Positions 49,286-58,825 of a DNA stretch of 64,000 bases are shown here, piece after piece (positions within the stretch are counted from its first letter, which is position 1; each line of letters begins with the position of its first letter). The stretch spans positions 434,001-498,000 of the forward strand of contig NZ_FOIB01000001.1 of the NCBI RefSeq assembly GCF_900111765.1, written 5' to 3'. Origin of the DNA: Myxococcus fulvus. Lineage in GTDB: Bacteria; Myxococcota; Myxococcia; Myxococcales; Myxococcaceae. The notes beneath the pieces are model-generated. The model saw only the letters and a program-made list of their open reading frames with translations, was not told where the DNA came from and did not search any database. A program made the position numbers and the translations under genes.

Positions 49286-50047
49286 TCATGCCTTCATCCG
49301 GTAGCCTGAACGGAGCACGAAGTAAACGGCGGCGGTGGCCACCAGCGCGACGCCCGCGAGGATTCCGGCGCCCAGCGCGGGGGAGAACGCGCTCCGGCCG
49401 AGCATGCCGTAGCGCAGCCCCTCCACCATGTAGACCATGGGGTTGAAGAGGCTGACGGTGCTCCAGGGCGCGGGCAGCTCGCGCACCGAGTAGAAGACGC
49501 CGCCCAGGAACGTGAGGGGCAGCATCACGAAGGTGGGGAAGAAGTTGATCTGCTCGAACTTCTCCGCCCACACGGCAGCGAGCAGGCCCAGCACGCTGAA
49601 GACGTAGGAGGCGATGAGCAGGAAGTAGGCGGCCACCCACGCGTGCTCCAGGCTGAAGCCGGTGAAGAGGCCGGCCACGGCCCAGGTGAGGCCACCGACG
49701 ACGAGGCCGCGCACCATGGCGCCGCCAATGAAGCCCGCCATCAGCTCGCCGGGGCCGAGCGGGGCCACGAGCAGGTCCACCACGGTGCCCTGAATCTTGG
49801 TGATGAACAGGGACGAGGAGCTGTTGAGGAAGGCGTTGTTGGCGATGCCGAGGAAGACGAGGCCCGGCACGATGAAGTGCAGGTACGGCGAGCCCTCCAC
49901 CTCGGCGACGCGGCCGGAGATGGAGTAGCCGAAGACGATGAAATACAGCGTGGTGCTGATGAGCGGAGAGAGGACCGTCTGCCCCGGCACGCGCATGAAG
50001 CGCCGGACCTCCTTCACGAACAGCGTCTGCATCCCGAGGACGTTCAT
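49286..50047 (-). CDS. ABC-2 type transporter permease
   Basis: A 253-residue membrane protein with six predicted spans and the ABC-2 fold: KEVRRFMRVPGQTVLSPLIS at the N-terminus, SPLISTTLYFIVFG, IQGTVVDLLVAPLGPGELMAG and LPLTFLGGVFYSVRELP, the last being the usual motif before the final helices. It is encoded 81 bp downstream of the ATPase gene, forming an exporter. ABC-2 pairs of this size move drugs, lipids or polysaccharides; the substrate is not predictable. ATG 50047 starts MNVLGMQTLF; no good ribosome site is seen, so coupling with the upstream gene is possible. Confidence 0.92.
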   Translation of the reverse strand: MNVLGMQTLFVKEVRRFMRVPGQTVLSPLISTTLYFIVFGYSISGRVAEVEGSPYLHFIVPGLVFLGIANNAFLNSSSSLFITKIQGTVVDLLVAPLGPGELMAGFIGGAMVRGLVVGGLTWAVAGLFTGFSLEHAWVAAYFLLIASYVFSVLGLLAAVWAEKFEQINFFPTFVMLPLTFLGGVFYSVRELPAPWSTVSLFNPMVYMVEGLRYGMLGRSAFSPALGAGILAGVALVATAAVYFVLRSGYRMKA

Positions 50048-50128
50048 GGTGGTGTCATGGCGGCGCGGGCCCGAGGCGTCGCCCTGTCGGGGCACGTCCT
50101 CGTGGCCGGGCGCGAGAAAGGGGTGGGG

Positions 50129-51070
50129 TCAGGCGGCCTGGGGCGAGGGACGACCGCGGAGGACTTCCAGGAGGACATCCTCGAGGCGCGAGCGGCGCGT
50201 CTCCACGTCGGCGATGGGGAGCCCCTCGGCGTAGAGCGTGCGCAGCAGCTCCCCCGCGGGGGCGGCGCCCTCGCGCTCGACGTAGGTGAGCGAACGGCCG
50301 TCCTCGGACAGGCGCGAGGTGAAGCGGCGCGTGGCCTCCGACAGGGTGGTCTGCGGCTCGGTGAAGCTGACGACGACGCGCTTCTCGCCGAAGCGGCGCA
50401 GGAGCGTGGCCTTGTCCTCCACCATGAGCAGGCGGCCCTCGTTGATGATGCCCACGCGGTCGGCCAGCTCCTCCGCCTCCTCCAGGTAGTGGGTGGTGAG
50501 GACGATGGTGGTGCCCTCGGAGGCCAGCTTTCGCACGTACGTCCAGAGGTCGCGGCGCAGCTCCACGTCAACGCCCGCGGTGGGCTCGTCGAGGAAGACG
50601 AGCTTGGGCTTGTGCACCAGGGCCTTGGCGATGAGCAGGCGGCGCTTCATGCCGCCCGACAGCGCGCGCGTGAGCGAGTCCTTCTTGCCCTGGAGGTTGA
50701 GGGCGGTGAGCACCTCGTCCACGCGGGCCTCGTCCTGCTTCTGGCCATAGAAGCCCTGCTGGATGCGCAGGGACTCGGCCACGGTGAAGAACGGGTCGAA
50801 GTTGATCTCCTGCGGCACGAGGCCCACCTGGTAGCGCGGGCCCACGTTGTCCTGGTCCAGGTCCTGGCCGAAGACGCGGATGGTGCCGGCCGTCTTGCGG
50901 ACCAGGCCGCACACGCTGCCAATCATCGTCGTCTTGCCGGCGCCGTTGGGGCCGAGCAGCGCGAAGATTTCTCCCGCCCGGATGGTGAGGTCCATCTGCT
51001 GCAGCGCGGTGAAGTCACCGTAGCGCTTGGTGAGTCCCTGGAGCTCCAGGGCGGGGGTGTGGGTCGACAT
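50129..51070 (-). CDS. ABC transporter ATP-binding protein (ABC-2 exporter)
   Basis: A 313-residue ATPase. Walker [10 protein letters not shown] (40-48, Lys46), Q-loop region LVPQEINFDPFFTV, signature ALSGGMKRRLLIAK, Walker B LVFLDEPTAGVD and the H-loop TTHYLEEAEELADRV are all intact. The last 90 residues form the DUF4162-like C-terminal extension found in ABC-2 ATPases that power drug or polysaccharide exporters (VVSFTEPQTTLSEA and the ADVETRRSRLEDVLLEVL end). It is the first gene of the pair with the permease downstream. In-frame starts upstream of ATG 51070 lack support. Confidence 0.95.
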   Translation of the reverse strand: MSTHTPALELQGLTKRYGDFTALQQMDLTIRAGEIFALLGPNGAGKTTMIGSVCGLVRKTAGTIRVFGQDLDQDNVGPRYQVGLVPQEINFDPFFTVAESLRIQQGFYGQKQDEARVDEVLTALNLQGKKDSLTRALSGGMKRRLLIAKALVHKPKLVFLDEPTAGVDVELRRDLWTYVRKLASEGTTIVLTTHYLEEAEELADRVGIINEGRLLMVEDKATLLRRFGEKRVVVSFTEPQTTLSEATRRFTSRLSEDGRSLTYVEREGAAPAGELLRTLYAEGLPIADVETRRSRLEDVLLEVLRGRPSPQAA

Positions 51071-51229
51071 GGCGCGCCTCGTGTAACACCTTCGATGGCG
51101 GGGCGCTTGGCTTGTGCACACCGGCGGGGGCTCGAGGTTGACGAGGTGTGTCGTCCAGACCCTCACCGCGCGAGGAGGCGGCGAGGCTCGTCGCCCCTCG
51201 GCAGCGGTACAGCGCGTCCGGGCGCCCTG

Positions 51230-51613
51230 TCACACGGTGCAGGGGAAGAAGAGGTTCGTGGTGACGGTGGTGCCCATGAGGTCCCGGGCGATGAACTGGA
51301 CGTGGGCCTGGAGCCCGGCGGTGCAGCGGCCGTTGGCGCGCGACAGCACGTCGCCCATGGGCATCATGGTGAGGATGGTGGCGTTGCTGACGCCGGTCCA
51401 GTTGAAGCTGTAGGGCGGCATGCCGCCGCTGATGACGCCCTCGCACGTGAAGGTGGGGCGACCGAAGCCCTGCATGGCGCAGTCATTGATGGTGGCGGTG
51501 AGCGTCGTCAAAGGCTGCTCGCCCTGGGGGGTGGCGGGCGTGTCCTGGGCGACCTCGGGGCCTCCGCAGGCACACAGGAGCATGGGGATGGCGAACAGGG
51601 GAATCGACCGCAT
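51230..51613 (-). CDS. Small lipoprotein of unknown function (127 aa)
   Basis: A 127-residue predicted lipoprotein. Signal MRSIPLFAIPMLLCAC (Cys16), then a Thr/Pro-rich linker and a small beta domain (TATINDCAMQGFGRPTFTCEG, GGMPPYSFNWTGVSNATILT, AHVQFIARDLMGTTVTT). The domain pattern recalls a single PKD/Ig-like fold with one likely disulfide pair (Cys in INDC and FTCEG) and a C-terminal Cys in FFPC. No known family was recognised. GAGG sits just upstream of the ATG. It is divergent from ettA. Confidence 0.75.
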   Translation of the reverse strand: MRSIPLFAIPMLLCACGGPEVAQDTPATPQGEQPLTTLTATINDCAMQGFGRPTFTCEGVISGGMPPYSFNWTGVSNATILTMMPMGDVLSRANGRCTAGLQAHVQFIARDLMGTTVTTNLFFPCTV

Positions 51614-51805
51614 GGCGACCTCGGGGGTGCGAAGTGGGTCGGGGTGCCGGACGCGATGAGCCTGGGAGCCAAGCACGGCGGGGTGGAGAGGGGAAGGTGA
51701 GGCGGGCAGTGGACTTCCGCCGGGGAGGGGGACGCTCTCGCCTTGAGTGCGTTGTTGCACCCTGGTATCCGCGAGCCCCCACCCGCTCAGAGCAGGAAGC
51801 CCCAG

Positions 51806-53485
<1,680 letters not shown>

Positions 53486-53511
53486 GCGGCGGGCGCCGGG
53501 CCGCGCGTAGG

Positions 53512-53554
53512 AAGGTCTCCCACTCTCTCTGGGTAGAGAGGGTGTGGAGACCTT
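53512..53554 (+). terminator. Strong terminator after ettA
   Basis: A long hairpin: AAGGTCTCC (53512-53520) pairs with GGAGACCTT (53546-53554) and inner CTCTCT/AGAGAG extend the stem, with TCCGTTCTT downstream. It begins 26 bp after the ettA stop. Confidence 0.85.
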
Positions 53555-53598
53555 TCCGTTCTTGATGTGGCTTCACGGAGGGTTCTAGCGTCCCGGGC

Positions 53599-54096
53599 AT
53601 GACCCTTCGAACCCATGTGATGTTGAGCGCGGTGGCTGTCGTGATGTTTGGGCTGACGGCGTGCAATGCCGGGGACCCGAGCGAGGAGCAGGGCACGCTC
53701 GAGTCCTCCGAGGCGGCGCTGTGCAGCGTGGAGCAGTCCTGTCCGAGCGGGATTCCCGTGACGTGCTCGTCGGCGGGGAGCACGTGCTCCTCCAGCCCGG
53801 ACAATGGCGGCTGGGTGGAGTGTGATGGCATTCGCACCTATTGCCCGCCTGCGTGTACGTGCGGAACCACGCGCTACACGGCGACGCGCTCGGGAGAGGG
53901 CGCGACCTGCGGCGCCGCGATGACCCAGGCGCGCACGCTCCTGACCTCCACGGTGGCGGCGAACTGCCCGGCGGGCGGCTGCAACATCTCCGACGCCCTG
54001 GGCCAGTGCATCCCGCTGGGCCCCAACCGGACGGACGGCTTCCGCGCCAGCGTCACCCGGACGTATTCGTGCCGGGAGCCGGCGAACTGCCAGTAA
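53599..54096 (+). CDS. Cysteine-rich small lipoprotein (165 aa)
   Basis: A 165-residue predicted lipoprotein. Signal MTLRTHVMLSAVAVVMFGLTAC with the lipid Cys at position 22. The mature part contains 14 further Cys in 143 residues (SCPSGIPVTC, STCSSSP, WVECDGIRTYCPPACTC, GATCGAAM, NCPAGGCNISDALGQC), enough for seven disulfides. It has no enzyme motif, and the family is not recognised. It is a stand-alone unit just after the ettA terminator and probably lies on the cell surface, stabilised by disulfides. Similar Cys-rich lipoproteins are common in myxobacteria by general impression. Confidence 0.8.
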   Translation: MTLRTHVMLSAVAVVMFGLTACNAGDPSEEQGTLESSEAALCSVEQSCPSGIPVTCSSAGSTCSSSPDNGGWVECDGIRTYCPPACTCGTTRYTATRSGEGATCGAAMTQARTLLTSTVAANCPAGGCNISDALGQCIPLGPNRTDGFRASVTRTYSCREPANCQ

Positions 54097-54134
54097 CCCC
54101 ACTGGGGCCGTGACGGTCCCGGTTGACTATTTCG

Positions 54135-54168
54135 TGACATTCATTGATGTCGGAAACTTTGAATGTCA
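54135..54168. promoter_or_regulatory. Perfect 8-bp inverted repeat (TGACATTC/GAATGTCA)
   Basis: TGACATTC (54135-54142) and GAATGTCA (54161-54168), 18 bp between, 39 bp after the Cys-rich lipoprotein stop codon. Could be a loose terminator for that gene or a regulator site for the next. Confidence 0.4.
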
Positions 54169-54400
54169 TGGGATTGAATCGCCGGGACCTGTCGCTGGCT
54201 GTGGCGTCTTGATGCGCCCATGGGTGCTCGACGCCGGATTCAGCCTGGGCGAATCTTTTGAGTATCACTGCTCAGGGACCCGCCTGTCCGAGAAGTGTCG
54301 ACGTCAAGACAGACTCACTGTCGGCCAGGACAGACACTCCGCCCGCAAGTGATTGCAGGTGGTTGGGTCAAAAAATAGTCGTGAGGCTGAAAATTGAGTG

Positions 54401-54416
54401 TGGCAATCAGGTCGCA
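54401..54416 (+). promoter_or_regulatory. Weak sigma-54-like promoter candidate
   Basis: TGGCAATCAGGTCGCA keeps GG and GC ten bases apart and matches TGGCA and the final GCA, but differs at three of the other consensus positions. It would give a leader of about 200 nt to the LysM gene. Confidence 0.3.
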
Positions 54417-54629
54417 GGCTGTCCGGAATTCCCCAGATAATGCACCGCATTAACAGGCGGACAGGGGGTGCGGGAGCACGTGGTTTCCCTCTGTAGGGGA
54501 AGGTGAATTTGGGTGGGTTCGCAACTTTGGGTGGGTGATCTGGAAAATCCGTTTGGCGTCTGTTGATGCGCTTTCCCGGCTGACAGCCATTGGGGAGGGG
54601 CGCGTCGGACCTCATAGGGAGCCATCCAC

Positions 54630-56258
54630 ATGTCTGTCAGGAACGTCAGCAACCGCGAGCGCGACCCCAGCAGCTACAAGATTCGTGAGCGCGACACGCT
54701 CAGCAAGATCGCCAAGCGTGAGGGCACCACGGTCGACGAGCTGGCCCGGCTCAACAACCTGGCGGACCCGAACAAGATTCGCGCGGGAGCCACCCTGCGC
54801 CTGCCCGGCCAGCGCGACGGCTTCGACGCGGCCGCGTCCACGCAGAACAACCAGGGCCTGCGCCGCCAGCCGACGCAGACGACCGGCGACACCTTCGACG
54901 CGGGCACCACGGCGGCGGCGGGAATCACCTCCCCCAACGTGTCCGGCACGCAGAACGGCTACCGCAACATCCAGGACCTGGGCGCCTTCACGCGCGGCGG
55001 CTCCAACTCCGAGGCGGCCATCGTCGTCGGCACCTCCGAGGGCAACCGTCGCCCCGACGGCTCCACCACCTCCAGCTACGGCGGCCACACGGACCCGGGC
55101 AACGCGAAGCACAACCGCGGCTCGTTCTCCTACCAGGGCGGCGGCGCGCGCTCGCCGGACCACGCGGACCAGATCTGGAACCGCGAGCTGACCAATGCCA
55201 CCCCCGCCTACGAGCGCGCCGCTCGCGCCGCGGGCCTGGACCCGAACAACGCGCTGCTCGCGTCCACGTTCTTCGACCTGCACACCCAGTCGCCTCGCGC
55301 CGCGCAGAACTTCATCAACCGCGAGATGCCCAAGCTGGCGCAGGACCCGCGCGGCGTCACCCGCGACTCGCTCATCGATGCGCGCGTGAACGCGTACCGC
55401 AACGACCAGGGCGTCCTGCGCGCCGCGGGCTTCGACCACAGCGAGACCCGCCTGCGCGCGGACCAGACGCGCCGCGAGACGGCGCTCGTGTCGGCGCTCG
55501 ACGCGCGCGGCTACCGCACCGGCAACACCGACCAGGCGCAGCCGAGCAACGTCCCCATCCCGCAGCCGCGCCCGGCCTCCGAGCGTCCCACGTCGGACAC
55601 GGTGCTGCCGGACAACGTGCCGATTCCCCGCCCGCGCCCGTCCTCGGAGCGCCCCGTCACCACGACCGGGGGCGCGACGCCCACGGACATGAACGACACC
55701 GCGCAGGTCGCGGCGGCCACGGACCGCGCCGCGGTGCAGACGCGCACCCCGTGGATCAGCCAGTACGACGCCTCGCAGGTGGAGCGCGCGGGTGACAAGG
55801 CGTGCTTCCGCGCCGCCACCGCGATGGCCCGCCAGGCCGGCGCCAACGTGACGAGCGTCGACCAGCGCATCCAGGTCGCCACCAGCGAGGGCCCCAACGG
55901 AATCACCGTGGACCGCGCGGCGGCGGAGCGTGGGCGCAACTACATCGACCAGCAGCTGGCCGCGGGCAAGCCGGTGGTCGTGGGTGTCAACCACAAGACG
56001 GGCCGCAATGTCGGCAACGCGGACGGCATCACGGACCACTTCGTGGTCATCACCGGCCGCGGCACGGACGCGCAGGGCCGCACCTACTACACGTTCAACG
56101 ACCCGGCGACCCGCAACCAGAGCCGCGGTGCGGACACCAACGCGAACAACCGCTTCTACGTGGACCCCAACTCGGGGAACCTCACCCGCGCCGGTCCTCG
56201 CGACGGCTACGTGGTCGGCCGCCAGTTCGACGTGACGATGGTCCGCCCGAACGCGTAA
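54630..56258 (+). CDS. LysM protein with C-terminal C39/papain-like cysteine-peptidase-like domain
   Basis: A 542-residue protein with no signal peptide at this start. Residues about 14-60 are a LysM peptidoglycan-binding domain (YKIRERDTLSKIAKREGTTV, IRAGATLRLPG). A middle domain (about 120-290; IVVGTSEGNRRPDGSTTSSY, GGHTDPGNAKHNRGSFSYQG, FFDLHTQSPRAAQNFINREM) recalls a domain I have seen in cyanobacterial wall proteins. A linker carries two NVPIP-x-PRP-x-SERP repeats. The C-terminal part has a Cys-His-Asn/Asp set as in C39/papain-like enzymes: Cys392 (DKACFRAATAMA), His470 (TDHFVVITGRG), Asn490-Asp491 (YTFNDPAT). It may be a wall-acting hydrolase, perhaps delivered without a Sec signal. AGGGAG precedes the ATG. 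Confidence 0.85.
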   Translation: MSVRNVSNRERDPSSYKIRERDTLSKIAKREGTTVDELARLNNLADPNKIRAGATLRLPGQRDGFDAAASTQNNQGLRRQPTQTTGDTFDAGTTAAAGITSPNVSGTQNGYRNIQDLGAFTRGGSNSEAAIVVGTSEGNRRPDGSTTSSYGGHTDPGNAKHNRGSFSYQGGGARSPDHADQIWNRELTNATPAYERAARAAGLDPNNALLASTFFDLHTQSPRAAQNFINREMPKLAQDPRGVTRDSLIDARVNAYRNDQGVLRAAGFDHSETRLRADQTRRETALVSALDARGYRTGNTDQAQPSNVPIPQPRPASERPTSDTVLPDNVPIPRPRPSSERPVTTTGGATPTDMNDTAQVAAATDRAAVQTRTPWISQYDASQVERAGDKACFRAATAMARQAGANVTSVDQRIQVATSEGPNGITVDRAAAERGRNYIDQQLAAGKPVVVGVNHKTGRNVGNADGITDHFVVITGRGTDAQGRTYYTFNDPATRNQSRGADTNANNRFYVDPNSGNLTRAGPRDGYVVGRQFDVTMVRPNA

Positions 56259-56364
56259 TCACCCGCGTCGCAGGGATGAAGCCAGCCCGGCGGCCCCTGG
56301 TGGGTCGACCGGGCTGCTCCATGTCCGGAGTCATGCACCCCGGCACGGGGCAAGGACGCCACGC

Positions 56365-57129
56365 TCACGACGCGCGGCGCGAGGCGAGCGCGCCCCGAAG
56401 CTCCCGGACCTCCGTGAGCAGCTCCTGCGCCGCGGCCACGGGGGACCCGGTGCTCCCCACGGCGGCGGGCTCCTCGTGCCGCGTGGCGAGCTCCGTGGGC
56501 TCGCCCAGGCCGGCGTCGCGGTGCAGGCGCACGCGCTCCAGGATGGCGTCCCGAATCGCCTCCGGGTCGCTCACGCCCCGGAAGCGCGCCTCGTGCAGGT
56601 GCTCGGCCGGGTCCAGGTCCGCGTCGCCGGAGCGCCCGCCGCTGCCTCCGCCCGCCGTCTCCACCTTCACGTCCGCGATGCCGAGCAGCCGCTGGAGCGG
56701 ATTCTGCTGGATGGAGATCTGCTGGATGTTGGCGAACGTCATCGTCTTCTCGCGCAGCGACGTGACGCCCTCGTGCACGCGCAGGCTGCGGTCCGTGAGC
56801 GCGTACCAGCGCAGCTCGTAGTCCAGCCGGATGACGAAGAAGCTCACCGGGAACATCACCAGGTAGCCCACCCACACGAACGCCTCGAGCGCGTACATGA
56901 GCGGCCGGGTGTACGGGAAGTCGAGAATCATCGGCACCCAGCGGCTGATGAACAACCAGCCCGCCACCGTGCCCGCGAGCACGCCCACCTGCTTGAGCGC
57001 GAGCAGCACCCGCCGGTAGTTCAGGTACGCGGGCGCCGCGTTGAACACCCGCACCGTGCCCTCGGGGAGCTGGCGCTCGGAGGGCACCTTCAGCCAGCGC
57101 AGCAGCCATGCATGGGGCACGTCAGCCAT
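56365..57129 (-). CDS. Bacterial PH-domain (DUF304/bPH2) membrane protein
   Basis: A 254-residue protein. Two close membrane spans (GVLAGTVAGWLFISRWVPMIL and LMYALEAFVWVGYLVMFPVS, residues about 47-105) are followed by a bPH2 domain: LDYELRWYALTDRSLRVHEG and SLREKTMTFANIQQISIQQN, with ITS/TS-type strand pattern seen in YdbS/YdbT proteins. The rest is a soluble tail with a coiled-coil-like end (AAQELLTEVRELRGALASRR). The function of bPH proteins is not known; they sit in the inner membrane. It overlaps the upstream partner by 8 bp, so translation is coupled. Confidence 0.85.
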   Translation of the reverse strand: MADVPHAWLLRWLKVPSERQLPEGTVRVFNAAPAYLNYRRVLLALKQVGVLAGTVAGWLFISRWVPMILDFPYTRPLMYALEAFVWVGYLVMFPVSFFVIRLDYELRWYALTDRSLRVHEGVTSLREKTMTFANIQQISIQQNPLQRLLGIADVKVETAGGGSGGRSGDADLDPAEHLHEARFRGVSDPEAIRDAILERVRLHRDAGLGEPTELATRHEEPAAVGSTGSPVAAAQELLTEVRELRGALASRRAS

Positions 57130-57727
57130 TCGTCTTCTCCGGGGTGACGGCGTGGGTGCCCAGCTCCTGTCGCAGCGCGCGCACCTCCGCGGCGACCTCG
57201 CGCAGCGCGGCGGCCAGCGCCTCCGACTCGCCGGGCAGCCGCGCGGCGGGCTTCGCCTGCGCGTCCGTCTTCGTGTCCCGCGCGCCGCGCATCTTCGAGT
57301 AGAGCAAATCGCGCATCACCTCGAAGTCCTGCACGCCCTCGATGGTGATCTCCGCCTGGGCGCTGCCGCTGGCCGTCTGGATGAGGATGCGCGCGAGTCC
57401 CAGCCAGCGCTCCACCACGTGGCTGGACAGGTGGATGTCCTGGATGCGCGCGTACGTGAGGGACACCTCGCGGCGGAAGAGGATGCCCCACCGCATGGTG
57501 ATGCCCTCCTCGTCCAGCTCGTAGCGCAGCGTGCGGTACTTGAAGTAGCGGATGAGCGCGAGGATGGGGAAGCCCGGCCCCGCGAGCAGCGAGCCCAGCA
57601 GGTAGTTCGCCAGGAGGTTCTGGTGGGGCTGGAGCACCACTGGCAGCTTCCACGGTGAGGCCGCTTTCGCGGGGGTCATCGCGTGCTGGGGCGGGCGCGG
57701 GGAGATGGCGGGTCCGCCAGGAATCAT
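57122..57727 (-). CDS. Bacterial PH-domain (YdbS-like) membrane protein
   Basis: A 201-residue protein encoded directly upstream of the other PH protein, with which its stop overlaps by 8 bp. After a Pro-rich start come a hydrophobic segment (LLANYLLGSLLAGPGFPILALI) and the bPH2 domain: YFKYRTLRYELDEEGITMRW, LFRREVSLTYARIQDIHLSS. The C-terminus is a predicted helix (ALAAALREVAAEVRALRQEL) of the same kind as in the partner, so the two probably associate. ATG 57727 has GGTGAG upstream; ATG 57679 is the alternative. Confidence 0.85.
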   Translation of the reverse strand: MIPGGPAISPRPPQHAMTPAKAASPWKLPVVLQPHQNLLANYLLGSLLAGPGFPILALIRYFKYRTLRYELDEEGITMRWGILFRREVSLTYARIQDIHLSSHVVERWLGLARILIQTASGSAQAEITIEGVQDFEVMRDLLYSKMRGARDTKTDAQAKPAARLPGESEALAAALREVAAEVRALRQELGTHAVTPEKTNG

Positions 57728-58117
57728 GGATGGCTCACCAGAGGTGTCTCGGACGTTCACTGTCTGTTCCCAACGCGGGAACCCGACACCCATTTCATAC
57801 GCCGGTCCACCCCCCGTCGTCATGCCCCCGCTCCCGCGCGCGCCGGGCGAAGGATGCCCGGGAAGACAGGAGAGAGGCTCCTTTCCGCCAGGCGTCGGGA
57901 CCGCCGTACGGGCACCCCGGAAGGCATCCGTGCGTCGCTTCATCGACACCGCGCTGCGGGTGCATCTGCGGGAACGTGGAGGTTGCCCACTCGGTGACGC
58001 GCGGGCTGTGGAGCACGTCACGCTTGCCGGAGCGCGCTGACGTCCTGGCGACAGCCTCTCGGGTTTCCACGTACCGGGCGCTTGGTTCAGCGCCGCGCGA
58101 CCCTACCGTGGCGCCGC
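57728..58117. other. Divergent intergenic region (390 bp)
   Basis: Between the PH-protein operon (minus) and the GNAT pair (plus). It is G/C-rich. I see no clear promoter box, hairpin of note or short gene. Confidence 0.5.
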
Positions 58118-58825
58118 ATGAACGTGATGCGCTGGTTGGGTCTCGAGGAGATGTTGTCGGGTCTGGATACGCCGGTGGGTTGCACGGCCGAGCAGCTCTC
58201 GCGAGACGACATCCCCCGGCTCACCGCACTGCTGTCCACGTGGTACCCGGACATCCGTGTGGGCACGGAGAGCCGTCACCTGGATCCGTCCTTCTACGAG
58301 CGCGAGGTCTACCTGCGCGGCGAGTCACCCGAGCGGCCGCTGTACGCCATCGTGTGTCGCGAGCAGAAGAGCGGGGACCTCATCGGCCTGCTGACGCTGG
58401 AGCGGAACGTGCGAGGGCTCCAGCTCTCCGCGGCGCTGGGCGTCGTCGAGCCGTCGCGCCGGGGCGTGGGCATCGGCTCGCTGGGCACCTCGGCGCTGGA
58501 GGTGGTGGGGCGCAACATCGGCGCGGAGGTGGTGCTCTACTACTCCACGCTGAAGACGCCGCTGGGACAGCGCAACGCCGAGGACCGCGGCTACACGCTG
58601 GTGGGGTTGGTGCCCGCCTTCGACGTGGACGCCATCGCCCCGGGCACCGTGAAGCGCGTCTACGAGGCGCTCTACGCCAAGGTGCTTGTCGCGCAGGAGC
58701 GCGTCCACGTGCCCGCGTGGGAGATGCTCACGCCCCCGACGCGGGCGCTCTTCACGCACCTGTTCGGTCCCCACCCCGCGCAGACCGCTGTCACCCCCGA
58801 GGTCCGGGAGCAGCGCCATGGTTGA
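58118..58825 (+). CDS. GNAT-family acetyltransferase (first of a pair)
   Basis: A 235-residue GNAT-like protein. The domain core is AIVCREQKSGDLIGLLTLER, LQLSAALGVVEPSRRGVGIG (acetyl-CoA loop, RRGVGIGS) and VVLYYSTLKTPLGQRNAEDRGYTLVGLVPA, ordered as in the GNAT fold. The N-terminal 50 residues (MRWLGLEEMLSGLDTPVGCT) are extra. ATG 58118 fits. Its stop overlaps the start of the next GNAT gene by 8 bp. Substrate unknown; the pairing suggests they act together. Confidence 0.85.
   Translation: MNVMRWLGLEEMLSGLDTPVGCTAEQLSRDDIPRLTALLSTWYPDIRVGTESRHLDPSFYEREVYLRGESPERPLYAIVCREQKSGDLIGLLTLERNVRGLQLSAALGVVEPSRRGVGIGSLGTSALEVVGRNIGAEVVLYYSTLKTPLGQRNAEDRGYTLVGLVPAFDVDAIAPGTVKRVYEALYAKVLVAQERVHVPAWEMLTPPTRALFTHLFGPHPAQTAVTPEVREQRHG

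Larger units (their letters stand above)
54097..54629. other. A/T-richer intergenic region (533 bp) upstream of the LysM gene
   Basis: This stretch is visibly richer in A/T than its surroundings and holds no credible gene. It contains an 8-bp inverted repeat near the left end and a weak sigma-54-like site in the middle, both listed separately. Several GACAG/CTGTC copies occur at about 54308-54335. Confidence 0.6.
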
